Assembly (NCBI GenBank): GCA_942490535.1
Contig: CALNXQ010000005.1
Coordinates: forward strand, 620,001-684,000
Length of the DNA stretch: 64,000 nt
Reading direction: 5' to 3'
Source of the DNA: JAEINY01 sp942490535
Lineage (GTDB): Bacteria > Bacteroidota > Bacteroidia > Bacteroidales > Marinilabiliaceae
In this document: one piece after another, positions 17,701-27,534 of the stretch
Layout: every line of letters begins with the position of its first letter
Position numbering within the stretch: position 1 is the first letter of the stretch
Made by a program: the position numbers and the translations under genes
Notes under the pieces: generated by a model
The model's database searches: none
What the model saw: the letters and a program-made list of their open reading frames with translations, nothing else
What the model was told of the DNA's origin: nothing

Positions 17701-19041
17701 TTACCGCTGGTCTAATGCGACATAGGGTGAACGTTCAATCACATTTTTATAGGCCGGACGTATGATGCGTTTACTGGAGAATGTAACCTCTTCGATGCGG
17801 TGTGCGCACCATCCGGCAATGCGGGCCACGGCAAAGATGGGCGTATACAGCTCCTTGGGAATCTGTAAACAATCATACACAAACCCGCTGTAGAAATCAA
17901 CGTTGGCACAAATCACCTTGGCATTGGCTCCTTTGAAGCGGTAGAATACTTCGGGGGCCAAACGTTCAATAAGCGCATATAACTTAAACTCATCCAATCG
18001 CCCTTTCTCAATAGCCAAAGCTTTGGCTTTCTCTTTCAATAGCACACAGCGCGGATCGGACAGAGTATAGATGGCATGACCAATGCCATAGATCTTACCT
18101 GTATTATCAAAGGCCTTTTTATTCAAAATGGTCAACAGGTAATCGGCCACTTCTTGCTCATCGGTCCAGTCTTTCACATTGACTTTGATGTTTTCCATCA
18201 TGTCCATCACTTTCAGGTTGGCGCCGCCGTGCAAACCACCTTTCAGGGAACCCAGAGCGGCTGCAATGGCCGAATAAGTATCTGTTTGAGCTGAACTTAC
18301 CACGCGGGTGGTAAAGGAAGAGTTGTTGCCCCCGCCGTGTTCAGCATGGGTGACCAGACATAAATCAAGCAAATCAGCTTCGAGCCTGGTATAGGTATCC
18401 CCTTTGAGCATGTAGAGAAAGTTCTCGGCAGCACTGAGCTCCGGTTGCGGATGTCGGATGACCAATGACTTGCGCTGGTAAGAGTGACGCATCCCGAAAT
18501 AGGAATAAGCCACGATCACCGGGAATTTGGCAATCAAACTAATGGATTGATGAATCAAATTCTCAGGCGAATAGTCTTCGGCCTTCTCATCGGCGGTATA
18601 AAGTCCCAGAACAGAGCGGGCCAACATGTTCATGATGTCACGGCCGCGCAAGGAAAGAATCATGTTCTTTGAAAAGAAAGGCGGTAATTCCCGTTCTTCA
18701 GCCAACAGAGACGAGAAACTGTTTAACTCATCCCCTTGTGGCAGGCGGCCACTCAACAACAGGAAAGCCGTCTCTTCAAAACCATGGCGGCCATCGTCCT
18801 GAAAGCCCTTAGCCAGATCTTGCAATTCAACCCCGCGGTAAAACAGTTGACCATGGCAAGGAATCAACTTATCGTCTTTTTTAGTATAGCCCACCACATC
18901 GCCGATGGTGGTTAGCCCCACCAATACTCCGGTGAAATCTGCATTGCGCAGACCACGCTTGACATTGTATTGATCAAACAGTGCTTTGTCAATGTCACTG
19001 GATTCGACGGCCGTTTGGGCCAGGTTTTCGAATATTGCCAT
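17701..19041 (-). CDS. gltA: Citrate synthase
   Basis: Condenses oxaloacetate and acetyl-CoA to citrate. 446 residues. Active-site motifs are THAEHGGGNNSSFTTRVV with the catalytic histidine, GSLKGGLHGGAN, GIGHAIYTLSDPR and FYSGFVYDCL. The C-terminal RIIRPAY is usual. It is the last gene of the arginine run, only 12 bp after argH, and ends at a terminator with a T run, so it is probably co-transcribed with argH. The 2-oxoglutarate branch from citrate to glutamate feeds the same pathway. Confidence 0.95.
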   Translation of the reverse strand: MAIFENLAQTAVESSDIDKALFDQYNVKRGLRNADFTGVLVGLTTIGDVVGYTKKDDKLIPCHGQLFYRGVELQDLAKGFQDDGRHGFEETAFLLLSGRLPQGDELNSFSSLLAEERELPPFFSKNMILSLRGRDIMNMLARSVLGLYTADEKAEDYSPENLIHQSISLIAKFPVIVAYSYFGMRHSYQRKSLVIRHPQPELSAAENFLYMLKGDTYTRLEADLLDLCLVTHAEHGGGNNSSFTTRVVSSAQTDTYSAIAAALGSLKGGLHGGANLKVMDMMENIKVNVKDWTDEQEVADYLLTILNKKAFDNTGKIYGIGHAIYTLSDPRCVLLKEKAKALAIEKGRLDEFKLYALIERLAPEVFYRFKGANAKVICANVDFYSGFVYDCLQIPKELYTPIFAVARIAGWCAHRIEEVTFSSKRIIRPAYKNVIERSPYVALDQR

Positions 19042-19053
19042 GTTCTAATTGAT

Positions 19054-20385
19054 TTACGTGGTTAATGTTTTTATTGCCGTGGTCACCTTCTCAAAGTCAA
19101 AACCGTCAATGACCAATTGCATCTTGGTTTTGATCTGATCGGTACACAAATTGCCGATGCTTCCTTCGTGTGTGTGGTGCACACTCAAATCGGCCTCAAA
19201 TTCTCCGTTTTCAATCTGTTCCCCAATGATGCGGTAAGCATCCCGGAAAGCCACGCCCTGAAGGACGAGTTTATTCACTTCTTCAACGCTAAATGCATAT
19301 TTGTATTTGGCATCCGTCATCACGTTACTGGCCACCTTCATGTGCTCAATGGCAAATGCGGTAATTTCCAAGCAGTCCATCAACTCTTCAAAAGCTGGTA
19401 CATATACCTCTTTAATGAGTTGTAAATCCCTGAAATACCCCGATGGTAAGTTGGCTGTGATCATGCCAATGGTTTCCGGTAAAGCTTGTATCTTATTGCA
19501 CTTGGCCCGGATTAATTCAAACACATCCGGATTCTTTTTGTGAGGCATGATGCTGGAGCCGGTGGTTAATTCATCTGGTAACTGCACGAAACCAAAATTC
19601 TGACTCATGTACAAACAACCATCTACGGCCAATTTACCAACGGTCTGTGCAACAGAAGCCAGGGCGTATGCCACTGCCTTTTCGGTCTTCCCGCGTCCCA
19701 TTTGGGCATACACAACATTATAGTTGAGGTCATCAAAACCTAATAATTGAGTCGTCAAGGTCCGATCCAATGGGAAAGAAGAGCCATAACCGGCAGCGGC
19801 ACCCAGGGGATTCTGGTTAGCCATTTTCCAGGCCGCCTGCACAAACAGCAAATCGTCTGCTAAACTTTCAGCATAGGCACCAAACCATAACCCAAAGGAC
19901 GATGGCATAGCCACCTGTAAATGGGTATAACCAGGAATCAGTTTATCTTTATGTGCTTCACTTTTCTGCTGAAGCACTTCGAAAAGGTCTTCAACAACAG
20001 TGACTAATCTGGCCAATCGATCACGGGTAAATAATTTAAGATCTAACAATACCTGGTCATTACGCGACCGGCCACTGTGCACTTTCTTACCGACGTCACC
20101 CAATTGGCGAGTTAGCATCAGCTCCACTTGTGAATGCACATCTTCAATGCCTTCTTCAATTACAAAATCTCCGGCTTGCGCTTGTTTGTAGAGTTGTTTC
20201 AAAGTCTGTAATAACAGTTGCAGTTCATCCGTCTCCAATAAACCCACTTTCTCCAACATGGTAATGTGTGCCATGGTTCCCATCACATCAAAAGGTGCCA
20301 GATAGAGATCCATTTCGCGATCGCGACCCACCGTGAATGCTTCTATCTTCTTATTAACCGATATGCCTTTATCCCAAAGTTTCAT
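19054..20385 (-). CDS. argH: Argininosuccinate lyase
   Basis: Last step of arginine synthesis: argininosuccinate to arginine and fumarate. 443 residues. The fumarase/aspartase-superfamily signature GSSIMPHKKNPD is at about 276-287; SGRSRNDQV and PGYTHLQVAMP match argininosuccinate lyases specifically. It lies between argE and gltA on the minus strand. A 251-bp gap with a tandem repeat separates it from argE, so it may have its own promoter (a TATTTTTG box on the minus strand at 20558-20551). Confidence 0.96.
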   Translation of the reverse strand: MKLWDKGISVNKKIEAFTVGRDREMDLYLAPFDVMGTMAHITMLEKVGLLETDELQLLLQTLKQLYKQAQAGDFVIEEGIEDVHSQVELMLTRQLGDVGKKVHSGRSRNDQVLLDLKLFTRDRLARLVTVVEDLFEVLQQKSEAHKDKLIPGYTHLQVAMPSSFGLWFGAYAESLADDLLFVQAAWKMANQNPLGAAAGYGSSFPLDRTLTTQLLGFDDLNYNVVYAQMGRGKTEKAVAYALASVAQTVGKLAVDGCLYMSQNFGFVQLPDELTTGSSIMPHKKNPDVFELIRAKCNKIQALPETIGMITANLPSGYFRDLQLIKEVYVPAFEELMDCLEITAFAIEHMKVASNVMTDAKYKYAFSVEEVNKLVLQGVAFRDAYRIIGEQIENGEFEADLSVHHTHEGSIGNLCTDQIKTKMQLVIDGFDFEKVTTAIKTLTT

Positions 20386-20550
20386 TTCTCGCTCGATGTA
20401 TTAAGGAAATAAAAAGTGAAGTAATGAAGAATTGTAATCATCTGTTAGATCCTTGCTTCCAATTCACACAAATATATTCACTTCCTATTTCAAATTAAAA
20501 TATAAAATCAATTTCAATGACTTTTGTCAGTTATTTTTAATGGGTATAAA

Positions 20551-20558
20551 CAAAAATA
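20551..20558 (-). promoter_or_regulatory. Candidate -7 box upstream of argH
   Basis: Minus-strand TATTTTTG matches TAnnTTTG. The nearest TTG-type -33 is about 25 bp away, longer than usual, so confidence is low. The heptamer repeat lies just upstream of it. Confidence 0.35.
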
Positions 20559-20588
20559 AAGACAAAAGCTTTTAGCCGTTAGCAACAA

Positions 20589-20633
<45 letters not shown>

Positions 20634-20636
20634 TCT

Positions 20637-21704
20637 TCAAAGCCTTAACGCATCCAACAGATCATAATAGGTACTAATGCCCTCTTCGATTTCTGACAAA
20701 AAGATGAATTCATCAGGTGTATGCGAACGGGCGGAATCACCCGGTCCCATCTTCAATGTGGTGAAATTCATTACCGCCTGATCAGAGGTGGTAGGTGAAC
20801 CATAATAAGAAATACCACGCTCCAACCCGCGTTTTACCACCGGATGATCCAACGCTATGGAAGAACTGTTCAAACGAAAAGACCGTGGTTTCACATCACA
20901 TTTCACATGTTGGCGAATGATATTACAACAGGCTTCATTGGAGTAACATTCATTCACACGCACATCAACAACAAACGTACAGGTATCGGGCACCACATTG
21001 TGCTGACTGCCGGATTGAATCTGCGTCACCGTCATCTTGACCGGACCGAGGTGAGGAGATATCTTAGGAAAGGAAAATGTTTTGAACCATTGAATATCAT
21101 CCAAAGCTTCATAGATGGCATTGATTCCTTCATCACGTGCCGCATGACCGGTTTTACCATGCGCTTCACAATCCAACACCAACAATCCCTTTTCGGCCAC
21201 CGCCATTTGCATCCGGGTGGGTTCCCCCACTATGGCTAAATCAATCTGACCCAACCGATTCAGAATTGAAGCCACGCCATTGGCACCGGATATCTCTTCT
21301 TCAGCCGTAGCGGCAAAGACGAGATTATAGGGTTGCTCCTTTTCTTTCAACATCAAAAAAGCAGCCATCAAAGCCACCAATGGCCCACCGGCATCATTGC
21401 TACCCAAACCAATTAACCGATCATTTTCTACCAGCGCACCAAAAGGATCATACTGCCATTTATCCGATGGCCGCACCGTATCCAGATGCGAGTTAAGCAA
21501 AATGGTCGGCTTGGCAGGATCAGGTTTGGCAGCCCAGGTCCAGATATTATTATTTAACCTTTCCACCACCTGATTTTTACTGCACAAATAAGCCTCCATC
21601 CAATCCGATACCTTTCCTTCATTTTTGCTGAAAGACTCTGTTTGAATGAGTTGTATAAGGAGATTAATAGCTTCAGTAATTAATGGATCTCTATCTTGCA
21701 TCAT
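20637..21704 (-). CDS. argE: M20-family N-acyl-ornithine/citrulline deacylase
   Basis: Zinc hydrolase expected to remove the acyl group in the arginine pathway, here probably from N-succinylcitrulline given the neighbouring argF'. Metal-site motifs are LLNSHLDTV, GSNDAGGPL and ATAEEEISG, the usual M20 H-D-E/E-D-H set. 356 residues from ATG 21704; a second ATG follows at once. The longer frame begins with TTG inside the argB end. It follows argB by 32 bp. Confidence 0.88.
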   Translation of the reverse strand: MMQDRDPLITEAINLLIQLIQTESFSKNEGKVSDWMEAYLCSKNQVVERLNNNIWTWAAKPDPAKPTILLNSHLDTVRPSDKWQYDPFGALVENDRLIGLGSNDAGGPLVALMAAFLMLKEKEQPYNLVFAATAEEEISGANGVASILNRLGQIDLAIVGEPTRMQMAVAEKGLLVLDCEAHGKTGHAARDEGINAIYEALDDIQWFKTFSFPKISPHLGPVKMTVTQIQSGSQHNVVPDTCTFVVDVRVNECYSNEACCNIIRQHVKCDVKPRSFRLNSSSIALDHPVVKRGLERGISYYGSPTTSDQAVMNFTTLKMGPGDSARSHTPDEFIFLSEIEEGISTYYDLLDALRL

Positions 21705-21736
21705 GTGCTTTTGAAGGTTTTCCCGTTTACCATTGT

Positions 21737-22519
21737 TCAACTCAACATCAACCGGGTACCACCAGTGCCCCCATTTCGAATACTCTCCGTATTGGTGATG
21801 ATTACTTCCGTTACGCCATTCATCAAGGCATTGAAACCATTATCCAACTTCGGAATCATACCTTCAGATATGACACCTGTCTCTTTGTACTCATTATAAG
21901 CAGGACGATCTAAAACCCGAATCACGGAATTGTCATTGGCCGGATCCTCTAACACTCCTCTTTTCTCAAAACAATAGATCAGCTGAACGCGAAACGACCT
22001 TGCAAAAGCACAAGCCATTTCAGACGCCATGGTATCTGCATTGGTATTTAGCAACTGCCCCTTTCCATCATGCGTCAGTGGCGCGATGACCGGAACCACC
22101 CCGTTGCGAATCAATTCCTCCACCAGCTTCGTATTGACCGAAGTGACATCACCAGCATAGCCGTAATCGATTTGATCCACCGGTCGTTTTACAGCACGGA
22201 TCAGATCCAGATCGGCTCCGGTAAGTCCCATGGCTTGTGAATTACGTGCCTGTAATTGGGCCACGATGGTTTTATTCACTAATCCGCCATACACCATGGT
22301 CACTACTTCCAACATTGCCTGATCGGTAATGCGTCGTCCCTCTACCATTTTGGATTCAAGCCCTAACCGGTTGGCCATGGCCGTGGCGGAACGCCCGCCT
22401 CCATGCACCAATATTTTATGGCCTGCAATTTTCGAAAAGTCATCCAAGAGAGCCGCCAGACTTTCGGGCTCTTCCACTACTTTTCCACCTACTTTCACTA
22501 TCGTCAACCGATCAAACAT
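21737..22519 (-). CDS. argB: N-acylglutamate kinase
   Basis: Phosphorylates the gamma-carboxylate of N-acetyl- or N-succinyl-glutamate. 260 residues of the amino-acid kinase fold: VKVGGKVVE at the N terminus, LVHGGGRSATAM in the nucleotide/substrate loop, and NTNADTMASEMA near the ATP site. It sits 6 bp after argF', so coupling is likely. With argF' of the succinyl type, its natural substrate may be N-succinylglutamate. Confidence 0.92.
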   Translation of the reverse strand: MFDRLTIVKVGGKVVEEPESLAALLDDFSKIAGHKILVHGGGRSATAMANRLGLESKMVEGRRITDQAMLEVVTMVYGGLVNKTIVAQLQARNSQAMGLTGADLDLIRAVKRPVDQIDYGYAGDVTSVNTKLVEELIRNGVVPVIAPLTHDGKGQLLNTNADTMASEMACAFARSFRVQLIYCFEKRGVLEDPANDNSVIRVLDRPAYNEYKETGVISEGMIPKLDNGFNALMNGVTEVIITNTESIRNGGTGGTRLMLS

Positions 22520-22525
22520 GATTGT

Positions 22526-23476
22526 TTATTTTAAAGACTCCAACATGCGCTTAATCACCACCTGAGCCGATACCTCACGATTGGCTGCTTCATCAATCAC
22601 AATGCTATCCGGACTATCAATCACTGCATCGGTCACAATCATGTTCCGACGCACCGGCAAACAATGCATAAACTTAGCGCTATTCGTTAAGGCCATTTTC
22701 TCTTCATCAACGGTCCAGCTTTTATCCTGACTCAGAATTTTACCATATTCAGTATAAGAAGCCCAGTTTTTGGCATAAATAAAGTCAGCTCCTTCAAAGG
22801 CCTTTTTCTGATCGTATTCCACGGTCACGCCTTCCATAAATTCAGGGGCTAATTCATACCCTTTGGGATGGGTCACCACAAATTCCACATTCCCTTCCTT
22901 CATCCACTCCACAAAAGAATTGGGCACAGCTTGCGGTAAGGCACGTGGGTGAGGGGCCCAGGTTAAAACCACCTTAGGCTTCTCTTTTTTCTTGAACTCT
23001 TCAATGGTAAAAAGATCGGCAAAGGCTTGCAGCGGATGACGCGTGGCCGATTCCATACTAATCACCGGCACCCCGGCGAATTCAATGAACTGATTCAATA
23101 TTTGCTCTTCGTAATCCGCTTTTTTATCTTCAAAGGAAGCGAATGAACGCACCGCAATGATATCACAATAACGACCGATCACAGGAACTGCTTCACGCAA
23201 ATGCTCCGGTTTATCACCATCCATCACCACACCAAACTCCGTTTCCAGCTGCCAGCCATCTTTATTAACATCCAGCACAATCACATTCATGCCCAGATTC
23301 ATGGCCGCCTTCTGAGTACTGAGGCGTGTCCGTAGGCTGGAATTAAAAAAGATCAGGATAATGGTCTTGTTTTTACCCAACTGATCCCAGGCATAGGGAT
23401 TCTTTTTCACTTCAGCAGCTTCAGCCAGGGCCTGTTTCAGGTCACCTATGTCATTGACGGTCAAAAATCGTTTCAT
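22526..23476 (-). CDS. argF': N-succinylornithine carbamoyltransferase
   Basis: Transfers carbamoyl phosphate to an N-acylated ornithine, giving N-acylcitrulline. 316 residues. Carbamoyl-phosphate motif FFNSSLRTRLST is at 43-54 and the product loop HCLPVRR is near the C terminus. Residue 90 is proline in GDKPEH. From published work on Bacteroides fragilis versus Xanthomonas enzymes, proline here goes with succinyl-ornithine and glutamate with acetyl-ornithine, so I call the succinyl type. Gap of 68 bp to proA. Confidence 0.9.
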   Translation of the reverse strand: MKRFLTVNDIGDLKQALAEAAEVKKNPYAWDQLGKNKTIILIFFNSSLRTRLSTQKAAMNLGMNVIVLDVNKDGWQLETEFGVVMDGDKPEHLREAVPVIGRYCDIIAVRSFASFEDKKADYEEQILNQFIEFAGVPVISMESATRHPLQAFADLFTIEEFKKKEKPKVVLTWAPHPRALPQAVPNSFVEWMKEGNVEFVVTHPKGYELAPEFMEGVTVEYDQKKAFEGADFIYAKNWASYTEYGKILSQDKSWTVDEEKMALTNSAKFMHCLPVRRNMIVTDAVIDSPDSIVIDEAANREVSAQVVIKRMLESLK

Positions 23477-23544
23477 CTGTATTGTCGTTATCGTTTTTAA
23501 TACTACCTCTTCGTAAATTAGCTCTATTTATCTTCTTTTCCCAA

Positions 23545-24801
23545 TTAAGCAGGCCGGACTTGTCCATCTCCTTTGACGATCCATTTATAACTGGTTAATT
23601 CTTTTAAACCCATGGGTCCCCGCGCATGTAATTTTTGGGTACTAATCCCAATTTCAGCTCCCAATCCAAATTGAGCACCATCGGTAAAAGCCGTGCTCGC
23701 GTTAAGATAAACAGCTGCCGCATCGACTTCCTCTAAAAAGCGGTTGATCACTTTTTCATCCTTGGCCAGAATGGCTTCACTGTGTTTAGAACTATATTGA
23801 TAGATGTGATCCAATGCCTCATCCAAATTATCAACCGTTTTAATGGCCAACTTCAGTGCCAGAAATTCAGTACCAAAGTCCTCTTTCGAAGCCGGATTCA
23901 ATAATTCCTTGGGATAAAGACCATTCAATTGCTCAAACGCCCGTCGATCGGCAAAGAGCTCCACTTTTTGCTTGGCCAAAGGCAATAACAAGACTGGCAG
24001 ATCACTTAAGCGACTCTTATGCATAATCAAACAATCCAAAGCATTGCAAACACTGACGCGACGCGTCTTAGCGTTACAAACCACGGCTTGCCCCATCTCC
24101 AGATCGGCCGATTCATCAAAATACGTATGTACAATGCCAGCACCCGTTTCAATCACAGGTATTTTGGCTTGATCGCGCACCGAAGCAATCAGATTTTGGG
24201 AGCCTCTGGGAATCAATACATCTACATAGCCAACGGCACCCATCAATTCAACAGCTGCTTGCCGATCAGTCGGCAATAACTGGACAATATCCGCATTTAA
24301 GCCATGTTCAAACAGCACTGTTCGGATAATGCGCACCAGCTCTGTATTACTATTGATAGCATCACTCCCTCCTTTCAGTACGCAGGCATTACCAGAGCGC
24401 AAACAAAGTGCAAACACATCCACTGTCACATTGGGGCGTGACTCATAAATAACCCCAATCACCCCCAGTGGAACACGTTTCTTTTCCAGTTGTAAGCCAT
24501 TGTCTAAAGTGCGCTTTTCAAGCACCTCGCCAATGGGGGAACTCAACTCTGCCACACTGAGCAAATCCCGGGCGATCCCTTCCAATCGGTCGGGCGTTAG
24601 TTTTAACCGATCGTATCGCGGATCTTCTGAAGGCATTTGGCTTAAGTCACGGGCATTGGCATCCAATATCCTATCAGACTCCACTAATATTGCTTTGCTC
24701 AAGGTCTTCAGGACGGCTCTGGTCTGCTCCGCACTTACTGACGCCAAAGAACGTGCGGCCAATTTTACATTTTCAAAATAATCGCGATACATCATAGTCA
24801 T
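23545..24801 (-). CDS. proA: Gamma-glutamyl phosphate reductase
   Basis: Second step of proline synthesis: glutamyl phosphate to glutamate semialdehyde with NADPH. 418 residues of the aldehyde dehydrogenase superfamily; VIYESRPNVTVD and LKGGSDAINSN are typical of ProA, and the catalytic cysteine is in SVCNALDC. It is 24 bp downstream of proB, the usual pairing. Starts ATG 24801 or 24795. Confidence 0.95.
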   Translation of the reverse strand: MTMMYRDYFENVKLAARSLASVSAEQTRAVLKTLSKAILVESDRILDANARDLSQMPSEDPRYDRLKLTPDRLEGIARDLLSVAELSSPIGEVLEKRTLDNGLQLEKKRVPLGVIGVIYESRPNVTVDVFALCLRSGNACVLKGGSDAINSNTELVRIIRTVLFEHGLNADIVQLLPTDRQAAVELMGAVGYVDVLIPRGSQNLIASVRDQAKIPVIETGAGIVHTYFDESADLEMGQAVVCNAKTRRVSVCNALDCLIMHKSRLSDLPVLLLPLAKQKVELFADRRAFEQLNGLYPKELLNPASKEDFGTEFLALKLAIKTVDNLDEALDHIYQYSSKHSEAILAKDEKVINRFLEEVDAAAVYLNASTAFTDGAQFGLGAEIGISTQKLHARGPMGLKELTSYKWIVKGDGQVRPA

Positions 24802-24825
24802 GGTTTTAGTATAATGTAATTTTAC

Positions 24826-25914
24826 TCACTCAACGACATCCGGAAAAAGAAACAAGTAATCGTAGTGAACCAGAGGCTTGTATTTCCCATCAAACCGATG
24901 CTTCTCAGCAACTTCCTTGTTATAAGCTGCTTTTCCAATGCCAATCAGTTGTCCCTTTTCATTTCGAATGCGTAAAAGGTCGCCCTTCTTAAATTCTCCC
25001 TGAATCCAGGTCACTCCAGCTAACAATAAGCTGGTAGCACATGGAGAATAAAGAACCTGTTGGGCACCTTTATTAATAGTGATCTCTGCTTTTGCAAAAC
25101 CTTCGGAATAAGCCATCCATTTCTTAATGGCGGGTCGCGGTTCATCAGCCACAAAATGAGTATGCTCATACTCTTGTGCATTGTGGACCAATTGAGTCAA
25201 TACATTAGGAGAGGTCCCATTGGCAATGTGCACATGAATCCCTGAAGCGGCTGTCTTCTGTGCTATCCGACATTTAGTTAACATCCCACCACGCCCAAAA
25301 TCCGATGTGCCGGTTGAAATGTATTGCGACAAATCTGTCTGACCATTTTGCACCGTTCGAATGACTTTGGAACCAGGCACCTTCGGATCACCATTGTAGA
25401 TACCATCCACATTACTCAAAATCATCAAGGCTTCACACCCCATCATACTGGCCATCAAACCAGATAGCTCATCGTTATCGGTAAACATCAAGGCGGTAAC
25501 GGACACAGCATCGTTCTCATTCACGATGGGCAACACGTTATTCTCCCATAGAGCCGACACACAATTTTTCATGTTGAGGTAATGCTCTCGTGTTCGAAAA
25601 TCCTCCTTGGTCACTAATACTTGTGCAACCGGAATCTGATGACTGGCAAACAAATCCATATAACGATTTATCAGCTTCACCTGACCTACAGACGACAAGA
25701 GTTGACGCATGGATACCGGATCCATTTTCTTATTCACATCAATCAAACCACGTCCGGAAGCCACAGCACCAGACGAAACCAAAATGACCTTCTTCCCGGC
25801 TTTATGCAACCGGGCAATTTCATCCACTAACAGAGCCATTCGGGATTCATCCAGACCTCCCTGAGCTTCTGCCAAAACATTTGAGCCAATTTTTATGGTT
25901 ATTTTTTTATACAC
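24826..25914 (-). CDS. proB: Glutamate 5-kinase with C-terminal PUA domain
   Basis: First step of proline synthesis. Amino-acid kinase domain with TIKIGSNVL at the N terminus, VSSGAVASGR, and NENDAVSV; the last 80 or so residues (ITINKGAQQVL, GEFKKGDLLRIRN) form a PUA-like domain. No ATG precedes the conserved start: the choices are GTG 25914 or TTG 25923, three codons apart. I use GTG. About 100 bp separate it from proC. Confidence 0.93.
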   Translation of the reverse strand: MYKKITIKIGSNVLAEAQGGLDESRMALLVDEIARLHKAGKKVILVSSGAVASGRGLIDVNKKMDPVSMRQLLSSVGQVKLINRYMDLFASHQIPVAQVLVTKEDFRTREHYLNMKNCVSALWENNVLPIVNENDAVSVTALMFTDNDELSGLMASMMGCEALMILSNVDGIYNGDPKVPGSKVIRTVQNGQTDLSQYISTGTSDFGRGGMLTKCRIAQKTAASGIHVHIANGTSPNVLTQLVHNAQEYEHTHFVADEPRPAIKKWMAYSEGFAKAEITINKGAQQVLYSPCATSLLLAGVTWIQGEFKKGDLLRIRNEKGQLIGIGKAAYNKEVAEKHRFDGKYKPLVHYDYLFLFPDVVE

Positions 25915-26025
25915 GTATCCCAATTAACGGCTGATGATAATATCTACTAATTCAACTTTTAATAAGCGATAGAGGGGAGTGACTTTGTTAAACAGCTTAA
26001 CCAAATTGTCACCACGTCTTTAAAC

Positions 26026-26826
26026 CTATTTGTTGTTCTCAATTTTATTGAAAGAAGTCAATAAGCCCTTAATGAGCGCAGAGCTAAACCCCTGGTGTTC
26101 CATCTCATTAAGTCCGGAAATGGTGACACCACGTGGGGTGGTTACTTTATCTATTTCATCTTCGGGATGCGTTCCTTTTTGAATGAGTAAATCAGCTGCG
26201 CCTTTGATGGTTTGGGCCGAAATCTGCAAGGCCAATTTAGCCCCAAAACCAATTTCTATCCCGCCTTGAGTAGCAGCCCGAATGAAACGCATGGCATAGG
26301 CAATACCGCAGGCAGCAAGCACGGTACTGGCGGCCATAAGCTCTTCCGGAATAATGAGGGCTTGCCCCATTTGGCTGAACAAATCCAGCACTAACTGTTC
26401 CTGATCAGCAGTGGCATTATAAGAAGATATACACGTCATGGATTCACCGATTTCAATCGCCGTGTTGGGCATGGCTCTAAAAATGGGAAACCCTGATCCA
26501 CAATAGGCTTCTATTTGGCTGGATGATATTCCGGTAGCTAATGAAACCAGAATGGTACCAGGTTTAAAAGAGGAAGCCATTTCTTTTACGACCTCTTCTA
26601 ACTGATAGGGTTTAACACCTAGGAAAACCAAATCAGCATCCCTGACGGCAGACCTATTATTATCCGTAACCCTTACCCCTCGAGAAGAAAAATCACTCAG
26701 AAGCTTCACCCGACGCCTGGTAATTGTGATTTGCGCGGGTTTAAATAATTCGTTTGCCATTAAACCACCGGCGATGGCTGTACCCAAATTTCCACCACCG
26801 ATGATGGCAATAGTATTAACTTTCAT
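26026..26826 (-). CDS. proC: Pyrroline-5-carboxylate reductase
   Basis: Last step of proline synthesis, reducing pyrroline-5-carboxylate. 266 residues. The Rossmann NAD(P) loop IGGGNLGTAIAGG is at about 9-21; VFLGVKPYQLEEV and the C-terminal TPRGVTISGLNEME are family signatures. With proA and proB in the same run, the complete proline pathway is present. A gap of about 98 bp separates it from the NUMOD4 gene upstream. Confidence 0.95.
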   Translation of the reverse strand: MKVNTIAIIGGGNLGTAIAGGLMANELFKPAQITITRRRVKLLSDFSSRGVRVTDNNRSAVRDADLVFLGVKPYQLEEVVKEMASSFKPGTILVSLATGISSSQIEAYCGSGFPIFRAMPNTAIEIGESMTCISSYNATADQEQLVLDLFSQMGQALIIPEELMAASTVLAACGIAYAMRFIRAATQGGIEIGFGAKLALQISAQTIKGAADLLIQKGTHPEDEIDKVTTPRGVTISGLNEMEHQGFSSALIKGLLTSFNKIENNK

Positions 26827-26924
26827 GCAGCTTGTTTTTGGATTGCTTTTGTTTCGACTTATAAGCCAAAGAGTCTTTTAGCTTATAAATTTAAACAATT
26901 TGTTCCAAATCTCCTGCTAAAAGC

Positions 26925-27515
26925 TTATTTTTCTACCGCTTGCTCCAAGTCAATTTTAATATGACCCCAATTCTCACCCGATTTAATGCGATAAAGTTGC
27001 ATCTCACTAATGCCAAATTGCTTAGCAATGAGCTTCAGGCGGGTCTTGCGATTCGGATCAAAAATTTTCTTTTTCAAGCGGATCACTTGCGTGGCAGTCA
27101 GTTTATGGCCCTCTTGTGTCTTCCGCCCCTTTTGTTTTTCCCTGGCTTCTAACACCGTCGGGTTTTTCTGCTGATGAGCGAACATTTCGTCTTTGTCGGC
27201 CCATTTTAGATTAACCACGTAGTTGTTGCTCTTGTTGTAATCCAAGTGGATTACATACTGTTGATCATCAGCATCCTTGGGGAGGAAATATTCCGCCACC
27301 AATTTATGCACGTAAAACGTCTTTGACTTGCCAAATGGTCTCAAGGGGAGCGTTGGATACCCTCTGAGTTTGCCCCCTCTAATGAAGGAGCCATTTTCCA
27401 TGGAGTCAGTAAAACTGATGATTCTACCGTAATTCGAGATCCCATAACGCTTTTTTAATGCGCCCTCCTCGAATTCGATTTCTTTCCATTCTTCGTTCCA
27501 GTACGACCTTAACAT
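26925..27515 (-). CDS. NUMOD4/HNH-type putative homing endonuclease
   Basis: 196 residues from ATG 27515. An N-terminal NUMOD4-like motif (EWKEIEF, then YGISNYGRIISF) is followed by VHKLVAEYFLP, VIHLDYNKSNNYVVNLKW, the pattern of an HNH nuclease, and then a C-terminal helix-turn-helix (LIAKQFGISEMQLYRIKSG). Such proteins are usually free-standing or intron-encoded homing nucleases or regulators built from them. It sits between argD and proC with only 19 bp from the argD stop. Whether it still cuts DNA is unknown. Confidence 0.75.
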   Translation of the reverse strand: MLRSYWNEEWKEIEFEEGALKKRYGISNYGRIISFTDSMENGSFIRGGKLRGYPTLPLRPFGKSKTFYVHKLVAEYFLPKDADDQQYVIHLDYNKSNNYVVNLKWADKDEMFAHQQKNPTVLEAREKQKGRKTQEGHKLTATQVIRLKKKIFDPNRKTRLKLIAKQFGISEMQLYRIKSGENWGHIKIDLEQAVEK

Positions 27516-27534
27516 TTTCCTACAGTATAACAAA

